From: Bifidobacterium sp.
GTDB taxonomy: Bacteria; Actinomycetota; Actinomycetes; Actinomycetales; Bifidobacteriaceae
DNA: 64,000 bases
Assembly: GCA_022640915.1 (NCBI GenBank)
Contig: JALCCT010000005.1
Coordinates: 1 to 64,000, forward strand
Direction: 5' to 3'
Shown here: positions 25,324 through 35,800 of the stretch, piece after piece
Layout of the letters: every line of letters begins with the position of its first letter
How positions within the stretch are numbered: position 1 is the first letter of the stretch
The notes under the pieces: model-generated
Told to the model about the DNA's origin: nothing
The model's input: only the letters and a program-made list of their open reading frames with translations
The model's database searches: none
Made by a program: the position numbers and the translations under genes

Positions 25324-26076
25324 TCAGAGGCTGAGGAAGGTGTCGAGCCCGACGTTGAGCCCCGGGTAGCCTCCCGAGACGAGTGCACGCACGGCGAGCA
25401 ACACACCTTGCATGAATGATCCGCGATCAAAGCTGTCGGCGCGAATGACCAGCTGCTCCCCTGCGTTGCCCAGCAGAATTTCCTCATGCGCATTCAATCC
25501 ACGCAGGCGCACGGCATGCACATGCACTCCGTCGATCACCTGGCCTCGTGAACCGCCATCGCTCAGCGTGCCATCCGGCATAGGACCGAGACCGGCCTCG
25601 CGACGGGCCGCCGCAATAGCCTGAGCCGTATGGACTGCAGTACCCGAAGGCGCGTCGACCTTATCAGGGTGATGCATCTCCAGCACCTCGACCGATTCAA
25701 AGTATCGGGCCGCCTGAGCGGCGAAATGATCAGCTAATACCGCGGATATCGCGAAATTCGGCGCAATGAACACCGCCTGGCCGTCGCGCGGCGCCTCAGC
25801 CAAGGCATGCCGCACCTGTTCGAGCTTGCTTTCGTCCCAGCCGGTAGTGCCGACCACAACGTCGACGCCCTGGCCGACAAGCGTCAGTACATTACCCAGT
25901 GAGGACGTGGGAACCGTGAACTCTACGGCGATATCAGTATTTCCGGAATCGATCTGCGCCAGATCCTGTTCGTGATCAATGGTGTGCGACAACGTCATAT
26001 CATCCGCCGCATTCACCGCCTGCACGACGCTCGATCCCATGCGTCCCTTTGCGCCTATCACTGCGACTCTGATCAT
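25324..26076 (-). CDS. dapB: 4-hydroxy-tetrahydrodipicolinate reductase
   Basis: It reduces the DapA product with NAD(P)H on the way to diaminopimelate and lysine. The N-terminal MIRVAVIGAKGRMGSSVV cofactor fold, VVGTTGW, APNFAISAVL, and the signature EMHHPDKVDAPSGTA (catalytic His and Lys) are complete. 250 residues is standard. ATG 26076 follows GGAGGG at 6 bases. It is the last gene before the gluconate module and separated from dapA by about 3 kb. Confidence 0.96.
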   Translation of the reverse strand: MIRVAVIGAKGRMGSSVVQAVNAADDMTLSHTIDHEQDLAQIDSGNTDIAVEFTVPTSSLGNVLTLVGQGVDVVVGTTGWDESKLEQVRHALAEAPRDGQAVFIAPNFAISAVLADHFAAQAARYFESVEVLEMHHPDKVDAPSGTAVHTAQAIAAARREAGLGPMPDGTLSDGGSRGQVIDGVHVHAVRLRGLNAHEEILLGNAGEQLVIRADSFDRGSFMQGVLLAVRALVSGGYPGLNVGLDTFLSL

Positions 26077-26162
26077 CTGCGACCCTCCACGCCCTGTCTG
26101 ATATGCATTTGTCGATATGTGTTACGTCTCTGCCTGCCTTCGAGCGTAGCACTTCGCGCGTT

Positions 26163-27665
26163 TCATGCGGCTTTGACCGGCGCATTCCCCTGAGTCCGCT
26201 GCCTGAGCGCCGCAATAGCGCGCCGACGCGCAAGCGCCCAACTGCCCGCGGCCAGCAGCAGCGTGGCGAAGGTCGTAATGCAAGGGATGAGCAGCCCAAC
26301 ATGATAATCGGCTCCATCCAGCACAATGCCTGCCAAGGAAGAGCCCAGCGAGGCTCCGACCTGACCAGCGGTCGTGATCCACGATAACCCTTCGGTCAAC
26401 GAACGCGAGGGAACAATGTTCTTGACAATGAGATTGCCGGTGGCGAATATCGGGGCGACGCACAGGCCGGAGAGCACTGACAGCACGCCCAGCAGTATCA
26501 GATTGTCCATGAATATGCGGATCAATACATATCCCAAAGTCAGCAAAGCAAGGAACTGCACCATATGCCGCCAACTCGAGCCCTTCATCTCCCTAGCGCC
26601 AAAAACCAATCCTCCAATGCAAGAACCGACCGCAAACATAGCTAATTGCAAGCCCAGCAGCTGCTCTTTGCCCAAGGCCTTCATCATCGCGGTGACCGAG
26701 ACGTCGAAGGCATTGAAGCTTATATTGAAGGCAATAAACACCACCAGCACGGGAAGAACACCTTGGTACAGCAGCACACTTCTGGGCCGGGAGCCGTGGC
26801 GGTGGAGCTGATGGATCCTAATGCTGTCGGGCTTCACTCCGGTTTGCGCACCGTTGCCCATAGCAGCCCGCACATCGGCATCGTCCGCAGCGGCCGGCTG
26901 CACCTCGATGCTCTCCATAACCGGAGGCTGCGTGCCGCGCAAGGCGAAGAAGAACGTGCCGCCTAAGCCGCAGGCAAACGTCGGCACGAAGAGCTGCGAC
27001 ACCGGATGAACCGAAGTCGCCAAGAACGCAGCCAGAATCGGTCCGAGGATGAATACCACCTCGTCAATGGCAGATTCCAAAGCATATGCGGTGTTGAGCA
27101 GCTTCTCGTTGCCCGGGCCGCGCAGCGCGTAGGCCCAACGCGTGCGCACCAAGGCGCCGAAGGAAAATTGAGTCAGCCCCATGATCACGGCTAAGGCGAA
27201 CAGCGCGGAGATGGGCACCCTGGCCAACGCAGAGAAGGCGAAGGCCAACATCGAGATGATCTGGAGGCTCAAGGCGGCCCGCCCTACGCGGCGCTGGCCA
27301 AAGCGGTCGAACAGACGCGCATAGAAGGGCGTAACTGCGGCGAGCGCGAGGATGTAGGCGGCGCTCATCGTGCCTGCGACCGTCCAGTTGTTGTACAAAT
27401 GGTTTAACGCGAGCACAATGCCCAGACTCATCATCGAAGTCGGCAGCCGCGCCACCGCGCCCGAGATGCAAAATGACTTGGCTCCCGGAATGGCGAACAG
27501 CTCGGCGTATGGCGAGGAATGCCTGGGCGACTGGTCAGAATAACCATTGCCAGGGCTCGTGGTACATTGCGCCTGCGCCAGCCTTCGACCGACTGACGCG
27601 ACCGGTGCGTCAGACGCAGACGGAGTTGATTGTGTGCCTGCAATAGGGGCGATGAATTTGCTCAC
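26163..27665 (-). CDS. Major facilitator superfamily transporter
   Basis: About 500 residues with roughly 12 hydrophobic helices in two halves, joined by a long polar loop (about 245–300, QPPVMESIEVQPAAADDADV and onward). The loop between helices 2 and 3 reads YARLFDRFGQRRVGRAAL, the usual MFS G-x-x-x-D-R-x-G-R-R-like motif. The first ~60 residues are hydrophilic. I start at GTG 27665, which overlaps the GNAT stop as GTGA and has GGAGGAG just upstream; a GTG ten codons earlier lacks a site. The substrate is unknown. Coupling to a GNAT suggests detoxification or export of an acetylated compound, an inference only. Confidence 0.85.
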   Translation of the reverse strand: MSKFIAPIAGTQSTPSASDAPVASVGRRLAQAQCTTSPGNGYSDQSPRHSSPYAELFAIPGAKSFCISGAVARLPTSMMSLGIVLALNHLYNNWTVAGTMSAAYILALAAVTPFYARLFDRFGQRRVGRAALSLQIISMLAFAFSALARVPISALFALAVIMGLTQFSFGALVRTRWAYALRGPGNEKLLNTAYALESAIDEVVFILGPILAAFLATSVHPVSQLFVPTFACGLGGTFFFALRGTQPPVMESIEVQPAAADDADVRAAMGNGAQTGVKPDSIRIHQLHRHGSRPRSVLLYQGVLPVLVVFIAFNISFNAFDVSVTAMMKALGKEQLLGLQLAMFAVGSCIGGLVFGAREMKGSSWRHMVQFLALLTLGYVLIRIFMDNLILLGVLSVLSGLCVAPIFATGNLIVKNIVPSRSLTEGLSWITTAGQVGASLGSSLAGIVLDGADYHVGLLIPCITTFATLLLAAGSWALARRRAIAALRQRTQGNAPVKAA

Positions 27666-28441
27666 ATCTCCTCCTCGGCTGACGTCGCCTTGCACGATGC
27701 TGATTTGCCGGGCAGTATGACCGCCGACTCATTCTCCGGCACATGTTCGGACGGTCTGCCCGGCGCCTGGCTAAGGCGGGCAAGCAATTCGGCTGGATCC
27801 GCGGCGTAAATCATCATCGTTTCAGGCATACGATACTCAGTCGCGCCGTCGCCGACCGGAGGATGCATGGCCGTGACGAGATCCATGCCCCGATGATCGT
27901 AAAATTCCGTGTCGCACGTATCATCCGTATGCAAATAGAAGCGACGGATCCCGCCTCCGATGAACCCCCGTAGCATGCGCTGCCAGAGCTCGCCGCCGAC
28001 ACCATGCCCGCGCGCATCCTGGGCGACGAGAAACAGCTCAAGCTCGGCTGAGGCCATAGCCGCAATCCCGGTCTCGGCCTCCAGGTGCCGCTCGAAGCCT
28101 TGTTCGTGCAGCACTCCCCCCAGCATATCCTTTCCGATTGGACTGGATTTCAGCTCCTCGTCCACTGCATGCAACGTAGGTCCGGACTGTGCAAATAACG
28201 ACGGCTCGCCCTGTACGCGGATGAGCGCGACGCCCATGAAATGGCCAGCTCGCCAGGCCGTTAGGCTACGCGTGCTGGCGTTGAGATAGCGCAGCACGAA
28301 ACGCCGCGAGACCAACTCGGAAAGCGGCTGCCCCAGCTCGCCCCACATGCGGTCGAATTGCTCGACGATGACGTCGAGGTCACCCCAGCACATCGGGCGA
28401 ATGATGATTTCACTGGCATGCACGTTCCTGTGCGCGGGCAT
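27662..28441 (-). CDS. GNAT family N-acetyltransferase
   Basis: About 259 residues. The acetyl-CoA motif appears as LFLVAQDARGHGVGGELWQR (R-G-H-G-V-G), followed by RRFYLHTDDTCDTEFYDHRG, a typical GNAT C-terminal strand with the FYDHRG turn. The middle has an extra region (about 95–150) after FMGVALIR. I use ATG 28441, preceded by GGGAGG at 8 bases, not the upstream frame to 28510. Its stop overlaps the start of the MFS gene, so the two are translated together. Confidence 0.88.
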   Translation of the reverse strand: MPAHRNVHASEIIIRPMCWGDLDVIVEQFDRMWGELGQPLSELVSRRFVLRYLNASTRSLTAWRAGHFMGVALIRVQGEPSLFAQSGPTLHAVDEELKSSPIGKDMLGGVLHEQGFERHLEAETGIAAMASAELELFLVAQDARGHGVGGELWQRMLRGFIGGGIRRFYLHTDDTCDTEFYDHRGMDLVTAMHPPVGDGATEYRMPETMMIYAADPAELLARLSQAPGRPSEHVPENESAVILPGKSASCKATSAEEEM

Positions 28442-28573
28442 GACGATGCCTCCCTTGCTATCGCATCTATCATGTGTGCCCGCCCACACATGAACCAAGG
28501 GTCGCAGCATCCCATCGTCAAACGGTTACGCGACGCGTTTTCCAGTCGCAAGACGGTGCTTTCGTGCAGCCGC

Positions 28574-31500
28574 CTAGTCGTTATCGGATTGTTCGGGGAT
28601 GCCGGAGCTCAACTCGGCCAAGATCTCCTGTTCCGTCTTCTCGCGGGCATGCAGCTCGCGATCACCCTCTTCGGGCTCACTCAGATAATAGAGTATAGCG
28701 TCAATGTTGGCCAATGGCACATCTTCGATCACCGAAAGCAAAAGCCGGTACATATCCAGCTGACGCAACTTGACGTCGATCTCCTGCGGAGTGTGCGGTT
28801 TGGCGCCGGTTTTCCAGTCAACGATGGTGTAGCGCTTTGTCTGCTCTGCGCCGGTATCTTCATCCGCCCCTCCGTAGAACACCGCATCGAGCTTACCTAC
28901 GATGATCTGATCGCCCAGCTGCGGGATGGCGACGACGATCTGACGCTCGGCCCACGCAGGACGCCGGCGAGACCAGCGAGATTGTGCCAACCGGCGTTGC
29001 CAGCGCAAAAGCTGGAGCTCCTTGACGACATCGGCACTGCGTCTGCCTGCTCCGCTGACAGCCTGCTCCGTGTCCTGTTTAGCGTTTTTCGCAGCAGCGC
29101 GCTCAGCAACCTCAAGATCTGCCAGCATTTGCACCCTGGTCTGGCTGGACGCCTGCCCAATGCTTGCCGCCGCAACCGTAGCCTGCACGTCGTCTGGTAT
29201 GTCACCGTCGTGTCCGAAAGCGTTGATAAACCGCTCGGCCCAAGCGTGAAATATCGTGCCCGAGCGCGCTGCGGGAGATGCGACTTGAGGTATCGGCCGG
29301 ATCAGCGCGCGCCAGAACCGCTGCTCATCACGCGCATTCATCGCACCGGAACGAGCCTGCAACGCAGTGACATTCTGCCGCCCGTCGGTAAGAATCCTCT
29401 TGCCGCGCTCACGTACCACTTCGCTCAGCGTCCGGCTCGAAGCCCCGTCGCCGCCGATGGCCCAAGGCATGAGATCATCATCCATCAGCAGCATCCGAGC
29501 TCTGAACGACAAGGATTGGAACGGAGCCAAAGTGCCAGCAACGTTTTCGCGCTCCCGGGCTGCAGCGGCCTGTCGACTTGGCGCCGCCTGGGAATCCAAC
29601 GCCCGTTTTCGCCGGCGATCCAACGCCTGGCGCACAGCGGCGGCTGAAAGCTGTAACACTGCAGACGTGTGCTCGTCCATCGTGCTGGGCCACCACAGTT
29701 CCCCTAGCCCTTCATCATCCTGCAGTTTGGACTGCCAGGCTTCGTCCACCACAAGCTGGCGATACCATCGTGCGCACTCACCCACGAAGAAACCGTCCGG
29801 AAGCGTGGCCTTGGCGGCGGCGAGGCTGTGCTCATCGGCATGCTGACGCAGATCCTCAGGCTTGGCGATATCCTCATGCAGGCACAGAGAATCACGCACT
29901 TCAAGCCATAAATTCGAAGGCCTAGCTCTTCGACCTTTCGCCTCTCCCGGCTCTCGTGCAGCCTCGTTCGTCGCGCTGTAGGTCAGCATGACCTCTTCGC
30001 GCGCGCGGGTCAGCGCCACGTATGCAAGCCGTCGCTCATCGGCGTGCAGTCGCCTACCGTACTCCTCACGCTGTGTCAGGTACCATGCCTCGCGATCCTC
30101 ATATTCCACATCCTCGTTCAAAGGCGCAGAGTCGCGCAGATCGCCGAAGATCTCGTCATCGATCTGCTCAACGTCGGCCAAGCCTTGCAGCGCTCGAATT
30201 GGATCAGCGCCGCTGGGCGCGTCATGCGGGAAACGCGGCAGAATTTCCGCATCTGCGCGGATCGGCACCGGAACCGCGGAAGGATCAGTCAGCCAGGTGT
30301 TTGCTCTCTCCTCATATTGCGGTGCGGTCCAACTGCCATCGCGCACTCCTCCGGGATGATCTTCATCCAAAACGATGCTCAACATATCGCCTTGGCTGCT
30401 GGGGAACGCTCGTTCGGCGAGACCGACGACCGCCACTGAATCCCATTCCAGGCCTTTCGCCTGGTGAATGGTCATAAGAACTACGTCAGCCGATTCATCT
30501 GGTACCGCTGCCGACTGATCCTGTATAGCGGCGAGCGCATCGATCCACGATACGAAACCACGCAAACTGGCCCGCTGCCCTTCAGCGATCTCCTGTTCAT
30601 ATGCGTCGGTCAATTGGATGACCGAATCCATCGGCATGCGTGCTAGCGTCGGGCTGACAGACCGCTCAGGATGCGCGAGCGCCTGAGCCACGACAACGTC
30701 GATATCCAGATCTAATGCCTCGACGGCGGCCCGCACCACATCCTGCAGCGGACGGTTGAGGACGCGATGCACCTGGCGTATCGCGTTGCCCGCGCGCATT
30801 ATGACTCGTCTGCTTTGCGGCGTCAGCGATTGGATACGTTCAAGCAGCTGCTCCAAGTCGGATCCAGCCAGCACGTCCGCAAGGAAGACCGCGTTGGGTA
30901 CCTCGTCACGGTGTTCATTGACAAACTGCGCCCTTCGGTTTGGGGCAAGGTCGGCGCTGACCAGTCCGGCCTGTGCCAGGGCACGGAAACGGAATTCAGT
31001 GTTGCGTCGCGCAGCAACATCGGCAAGGACCCGCAGCTCGTGCGCCGAAAGCGCATACCGCGGCGTGGCAAGCAGCCTCATCAACGATGCGGAATCAGTG
31101 TGGTCGGCGACCACATGCAGTAGTGCGAGCAAGTCGCGCACCTCGGGGCGTTCGAGCAGCGCGGAGTAGCCGACGATCTGCACGCTCAGGCCAGCGCGTT
31201 CAAGACCCTGCGCAAACTGCGGCATCACGGACTTCGTTCGGAAGAGCACGGCCACGTGAGGACCGTTTGCAATATGCCCCGACGAATCCGCCGTGGAATC
31301 ATCGCTGGCCACTGCGTCATCGCGCGCCGGGGCGTTGCCGGGCGATTCCTTCCCCTTCCCAGCATGGCGTGCGATCGAGGCGCGCGCGAATCTAGCCACG
31401 GCATCGATCTCCTGACCCAAGGTCTCGTACCCCCACACCCCTAACGTGCCTATTGGAGCATGCTCAAGCGCCTGGAGGCGTTCAACGTCGACCTCGTGCA

Positions 31501-32887
31501 TAAGCGAACTACTAGGACGCAGCTGTCGGTTTGAGGAACGCAGCGGCGCAGTGAGATTATTCGCCGCCTCGAGCACGATGCGGGAATTGCGTCGAGTAAC
31601 GCTGAGCGCATAGGGCCGATAGGAATCACCCAAGTCGAAATCCTGCTGGAACATGCGGAAAGCGCCCGGGCTGGCACCCCGCCAGGCATAAATAGATTGG
31701 AAAGGATCGCCAACTGCACTCACTGTGCTACCGCGCGGGCTTGCGGATGCATGGCCAGACGCAGCTGCAGCCGTGTCCACGCAAGCACTGCCCTGCTCGT
31801 TGCTCGACTTGTTGCTTTGCCGGGCAGCCGGGCCAGAGCCTTGCACTGGAGAACGAGACGGCACAGGAGCAGACGGCACAAGGGCAGACGGCACAGGGTG
31901 GAAAATCGCCGCGAGAAGCGCAGCTTGCGTCGTGGACGTATCCTGGTACTCATCAAGCAACACATGCCCGTAGCGTTGGCGATAACGTTCGCCAATCGAA
32001 GGGAAGCGTGTGACCAGTTGGAATGCAGCCACCGTAAAATCGTTGAATTCGGCCATATTCAGCCTTCGCTTGGCCACTTGGTACTGCTGCACGAGCGTGA
32101 GCAATGTTTCGCGCCGCTCCACGATCTGCCGCAACTGCCCACAACGGTAGAGACACAGCCGCCGCAGATCAGCCTCATACTCTTCAAGACGGCGCTGATA
32201 CTGCGCGTCACTTTCTTTTTTCGTTCGCTTGCGCATTTTAGCGGACGGTTCGTTTTCCGGAACCGTTTCGTCGCCGATGGCCTGATCCAACCGTTCGCTG
32301 AATTTGGCATCCCACAACCTGATACGCTCAACGGCCTGCTCAACGCTGGTGCAATCCCCGCCGATCATCGAACCTGAGATAGCGTTGGACAGGGCAAGTA
32401 CCGCGTGCACGACCGTACCAAACGCGCCCAGATCCTGGCCGGCCAGATCCTCCATATGCTCGTCAACGACATTGGTCGCCAATTGGAATGCGCCAGCATC
32501 GCTCAGCGGCTGTGTCTCCTGGTCAAATCCGACTAAAAGGCCGTATTGGCGCACCACTGACTGGAAGAAAGCATCATATGTCAGCACCTCGGGCTTGAGG
32601 AACGCCCGATTCATAGCCTCGAACGAACTGCTTGCGCCGGCGGTGTTCTGCACCGGCCTGCTCATCACCGCCTGCGAAACACGGCCGAGCAGTTCGGCCG
32701 CCGCCTTGCGTGTGAAGGTCAGACCGAGAATACTTTGCGGCGCAACACCACGCTCGATCAGCGCGATGATCCGCCGGGTCATCGTATAGGTTTTCCCGCT
32801 TCCGGCACCCGCGACCACAAGCATATTGTCGTCATTCGGCGCATTGATAGCACGCGCCTGCTCGGGACTGTCCTTGACGTCAGCCAT
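28574..32887 (-). CDS. adnB: AdnB-like UvrD/Rep-type helicase with C-terminal RecB-family nuclease domain
   Basis: 1437 residues. Superfamily I helicase motifs are intact: SPEQARAI (Q motif), VVAGAGSGKTYT (I), TFTRKAAAEL (Ia), LLDEYQDTS (II), AVGDPFQSIYAWRG (III), MTIHQAKGLEWDSVAV (V) and VALTRAREEVMLTYS (VI). The C-terminus has the PD-(D/E)XK nuclease core TIVDWKTGAKP with QLDMYRLLL. With the adjacent upstream gene it forms the AdnAB pair that resects DNA double-strand ends in actinobacteria. It is longer than mycobacterial AdnB (about 1100 residues) because of Ser/Pro/Ala-rich inserts, one made of a 15-bp repeat. ATG 32887 lies 6 bases after the adnA stop. Confidence 0.88.
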   Translation of the reverse strand: MADVKDSPEQARAINAPNDDNMLVVAGAGSGKTYTMTRRIIALIERGVAPQSILGLTFTRKAAAELLGRVSQAVMSRPVQNTAGASSSFEAMNRAFLKPEVLTYDAFFQSVVRQYGLLVGFDQETQPLSDAGAFQLATNVVDEHMEDLAGQDLGAFGTVVHAVLALSNAISGSMIGGDCTSVEQAVERIRLWDAKFSERLDQAIGDETVPENEPSAKMRKRTKKESDAQYQRRLEEYEADLRRLCLYRCGQLRQIVERRETLLTLVQQYQVAKRRLNMAEFNDFTVAAFQLVTRFPSIGERYRQRYGHVLLDEYQDTSTTQAALLAAIFHPVPSALVPSAPVPSRSPVQGSGPAARQSNKSSNEQGSACVDTAAAASGHASASPRGSTVSAVGDPFQSIYAWRGASPGAFRMFQQDFDLGDSYRPYALSVTRRNSRIVLEAANNLTAPLRSSNRQLRPSSSLMHEVDVERLQALEHAPIGTLGVWGYETLGQEIDAVARFARASIARHAGKGKESPGNAPARDDAVASDDSTADSSGHIANGPHVAVLFRTKSVMPQFAQGLERAGLSVQIVGYSALLERPEVRDLLALLHVVADHTDSASLMRLLATPRYALSAHELRVLADVAARRNTEFRFRALAQAGLVSADLAPNRRAQFVNEHRDEVPNAVFLADVLAGSDLEQLLERIQSLTPQSRRVIMRAGNAIRQVHRVLNRPLQDVVRAAVEALDLDIDVVVAQALAHPERSVSPTLARMPMDSVIQLTDAYEQEIAEGQRASLRGFVSWIDALAAIQDQSAAVPDESADVVLMTIHQAKGLEWDSVAVVGLAERAFPSSQGDMLSIVLDEDHPGGVRDGSWTAPQYEERANTWLTDPSAVPVPIRADAEILPRFPHDAPSGADPIRALQGLADVEQIDDEIFGDLRDSAPLNEDVEYEDREAWYLTQREEYGRRLHADERRLAYVALTRAREEVMLTYSATNEAAREPGEAKGRRARPSNLWLEVRDSLCLHEDIAKPEDLRQHADEHSLAAAKATLPDGFFVGECARWYRQLVVDEAWQSKLQDDEGLGELWWPSTMDEHTSAVLQLSAAAVRQALDRRRKRALDSQAAPSRQAAAARERENVAGTLAPFQSLSFRARMLLMDDDLMPWAIGGDGASSRTLSEVVRERGKRILTDGRQNVTALQARSGAMNARDEQRFWRALIRPIPQVASPAARSGTIFHAWAERFINAFGHDGDIPDDVQATVAAASIGQASSQTRVQMLADLEVAERAAAKNAKQDTEQAVSGAGRRSADVVKELQLLRWQRRLAQSRWSRRRPAWAERQIVVAIPQLGDQIIVGKLDAVFYGGADEDTGAEQTKRYTIVDWKTGAKPHTPQEIDVKLRQLDMYRLLLSVIEDVPLANIDAILYYLSEPEEGDRELHAREKTEQEILAELSSGIPEQSDND
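31858..31902 (-). repeat. Three 15-bp tandem repeats inside adnB
   Basis: gacggcacaggagca, gacggcacaagggca and gacggcacagggtgg follow each other at 31858–31902. On the coding strand they encode a P-V/L-P-S-A repeat in a low-complexity insert between helicase motifs II and III. Confidence 0.85.
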
Positions 32888-32893
32888 GCGCGC

Positions 32894-35800
32894 TCACCCT
32901 TTCCTGATTTCAAAAACCGTATCGCTGCTCCCGGAGCAGGCCGGGCATGTGCCACGCATACGACAGTGTTTCACATGGCTGGCGCTGGGGTGGGCGAGCA
33001 ACGTCGTGGAGCAGCTTGCCGCCGCAGCATAGAACACCCGCGCAATCATAGTCAACGCCCACACTGCCTGCGTGCCGCGCAGCGCGGCAAACTGGCGCCA
33101 TGCAGACTCGTTCACTTGGTCGGGCACCACATTGGCATCAAGGGGAACCACGTCCGTCAGCTTCCCCAAATCCGCATAATGGTACCGTGGAGCAAACGCC
33201 GTATCATTAAGATGCCCTTCGACGAACAGTGGCGGCTGAAACAGGCCTTCCGGCGCATAACTTTCCGCCGGCATTTTGCCGTTCGCCACATAGAACAAGT
33301 CGCTTTGCGCGATATACGGCATATCAGCCAACGATTCCACCCCTCCCGGCCCATGCGCCGGAAATGCCAGTGCGAGCTGATAACAGACCAGCTGCAGATC
33401 ACTGAACTGCTGGACTGTTCCTGGAACGCCACCGGTCTTATAATCGACTAGCCGCACGACCGTATTGCCATCGGGCAGCTGGCGAGTCTCTTCGCGATCA
33501 ATGCGGCCGCTGAGCTTCACGCTCAAATCCTCGCGCATGGCATCGGGCCAGCCGCCCACTAGCGTGCCCATAATGCCATACAAGTCGCGGCGGGAAAGCG
33601 GATTGGGCTGCGCAGTCGCATTGTATGCTTCGAGGATGTCATCCAACGAGACAACAGCGGCGAACGAGCGTTCGCAGGCGACATCGATCAGAGTTCCCAC
33701 GCTAATCTTTCCTGCATTGCCGCCCAAATACTCGAGGCTATTCGAATCCACAAAATAACGGGCTATCGTTTCCAGCGCATCCTCAGCTCCGTCATCTTTG
33801 CGCATGGCGTCATATCGGCTTGCTGGGTCGTCGTTAGCCTGCGGATCGTTCCTCAACTCGCGATAGATGGTCATCATGCGCTCCGCAACGGCGGCTATAC
33901 GTGCATCGCGATCCAACTGCGACAGATAATCCGATCTGTCTAAGCCGTTTTCGCTGGCTCGCTGTGCAACCGCATGGATCAGCGTGCCGAAGGCAGTCGC
34001 CTCGCTGCCTCGCTGCGGCCCGGCAAAACGGTTCTCGAGCAGCCAGCACACCGGGCACGCCCACAAGCCATCCACCGCAGAAGGGGAAAGGGAGACCACC
34101 GATCTTTGAGCAAGGCCTTCCTCACCTTCCTTCCCAGATTTCTCGTGCTGATCCCCCAGACGCATGACTGCTGGCAATGCATCTCCTGAAATCTCGCGAA
34201 CGTTGTCTGACCCATTGGCGTCATCTGGCGGCGGACCGCCTTGCGGCTGCGGGTAGGCCCAGTTGTCCGGATTTGCCGAAGCGACCCCGCTGCAGGACAA
34301 CAATGCTAAGGCATCGGCGGCGTCCTCGCTTTGCACGTCGTGCAAAGTCTGACCCACATGCGGCACCGCCGGCGTTCGCGCGCCCGATTCCGACTGCATC
34401 CCATCGTCGCACTGTCCGGCATTATTGGGGAACGTCATGGTGCCAGACAGAGCGTTGTCGGCGGTAAGGCAGACATCTCTAGAATGCGGCACGAGGTCAT
34501 CGCAGTTACGGGTTTGGAGAGCGTTCCCCACCTGTTCCAGCGCATGTCTGGACAGCAGCGCGCGAGCCGAGGCCACCAGCCCGCGCGGATCGGCGTCCAG
34601 TCCGGCGAACGAGCCCGCACCGCCCACCTCTCGGTATACGCGAGTTGCAGGATCGGACTGGATACGGCGATCGAACAGCTCAGGAAGGTAGCCGTACAGA
34701 AAGTCTGATGGCGATAGGTCGTCGTTGGCAACAGCGCTGACCGCCACTTGTTCCTGGCCTCTGGTGAGCGCGGCGAGGAAGCTTTTCTGCTCGCCACACA
34801 AGACCGCGGCCAATTGGGGATCATGGCCGCTAAGCGCGATCTGCTGGTCGTCTTCAAGCCGTCCTCGCAGCATGACCTGCGCCAGCTCTTCGCCACCGAA
34901 CATCGTGTTGCGAGCTGCGAGGTTCGGCCACACGCCCTCCTGCATCGCCACAATCCACACTTCAGGCCAGTGCTGCCCGCCTGCCCCTGCCGGCGTGCTC
35001 ACCGTGACCGCCTGATCGATGGGCGCAACCTTAGCTAGCGAATCAGCTTCGATATGCATGGATCGCACCTGTTCGAAGAAGCCTACGATATCAAGGTTCG
35101 CACCGCTTCCCGCCGCATACTCAAACAGACGCATCGCTGCGTCAAGCCTGTCATTGGCAGCACGCCCGCTCTCGGTATTGTTGAGCGCCTCTCGCTGCCA
35201 CCGTTCTGCCACCTTGCATGAATCCCACGCCAGCCACAGAACATACTGCGGCTCGCTCGAAGGCAGCGCAGGCAGCCCGTCGGCGACGTCGGCGACCAGA
35301 TCCCACAGATGGACGAAGGCGTCGGCACTGGGTTCGCGTCCTATAACGGAACGAATCATGCCGGCAATGTCATCCGCAGTGAGTCGTTCGAAACCATCGG
35401 ATGCCAGCATCACATACAGGGCATCGGCACCCAGTTCCATAGCGCCGCCGCCGGCAGTCTGCGCCATAAACACGTGGTCATCCACGTGCACGTCATGGCC
35501 TTTATGCGGATTTCGGCTTGCTCGCAAGCCAGCGCGCAGCAGTCTCCACGATCGTTCCAGCTCAGCAAGCGCCGAAGCGGTACCCCGCTGTTCCTCTGTC
35601 ATCGCCAGTTCAGATGTTTCGGGCGTTTCACCTTCTTTCGCCGCATCACCTTCCCCAAGCACACCCCGCAAGGAGCCAAGCGCATTCATCGCCGATTCCA
35701 CCGGAGCCAGCCTCGCGGGGAGCCCCTCGCCCTGCTTCTGCGATCCCGAAAAGATAAGCGGGCTGTCCATCAATGCAGCAACCCTCGCGCGCACATAGGC

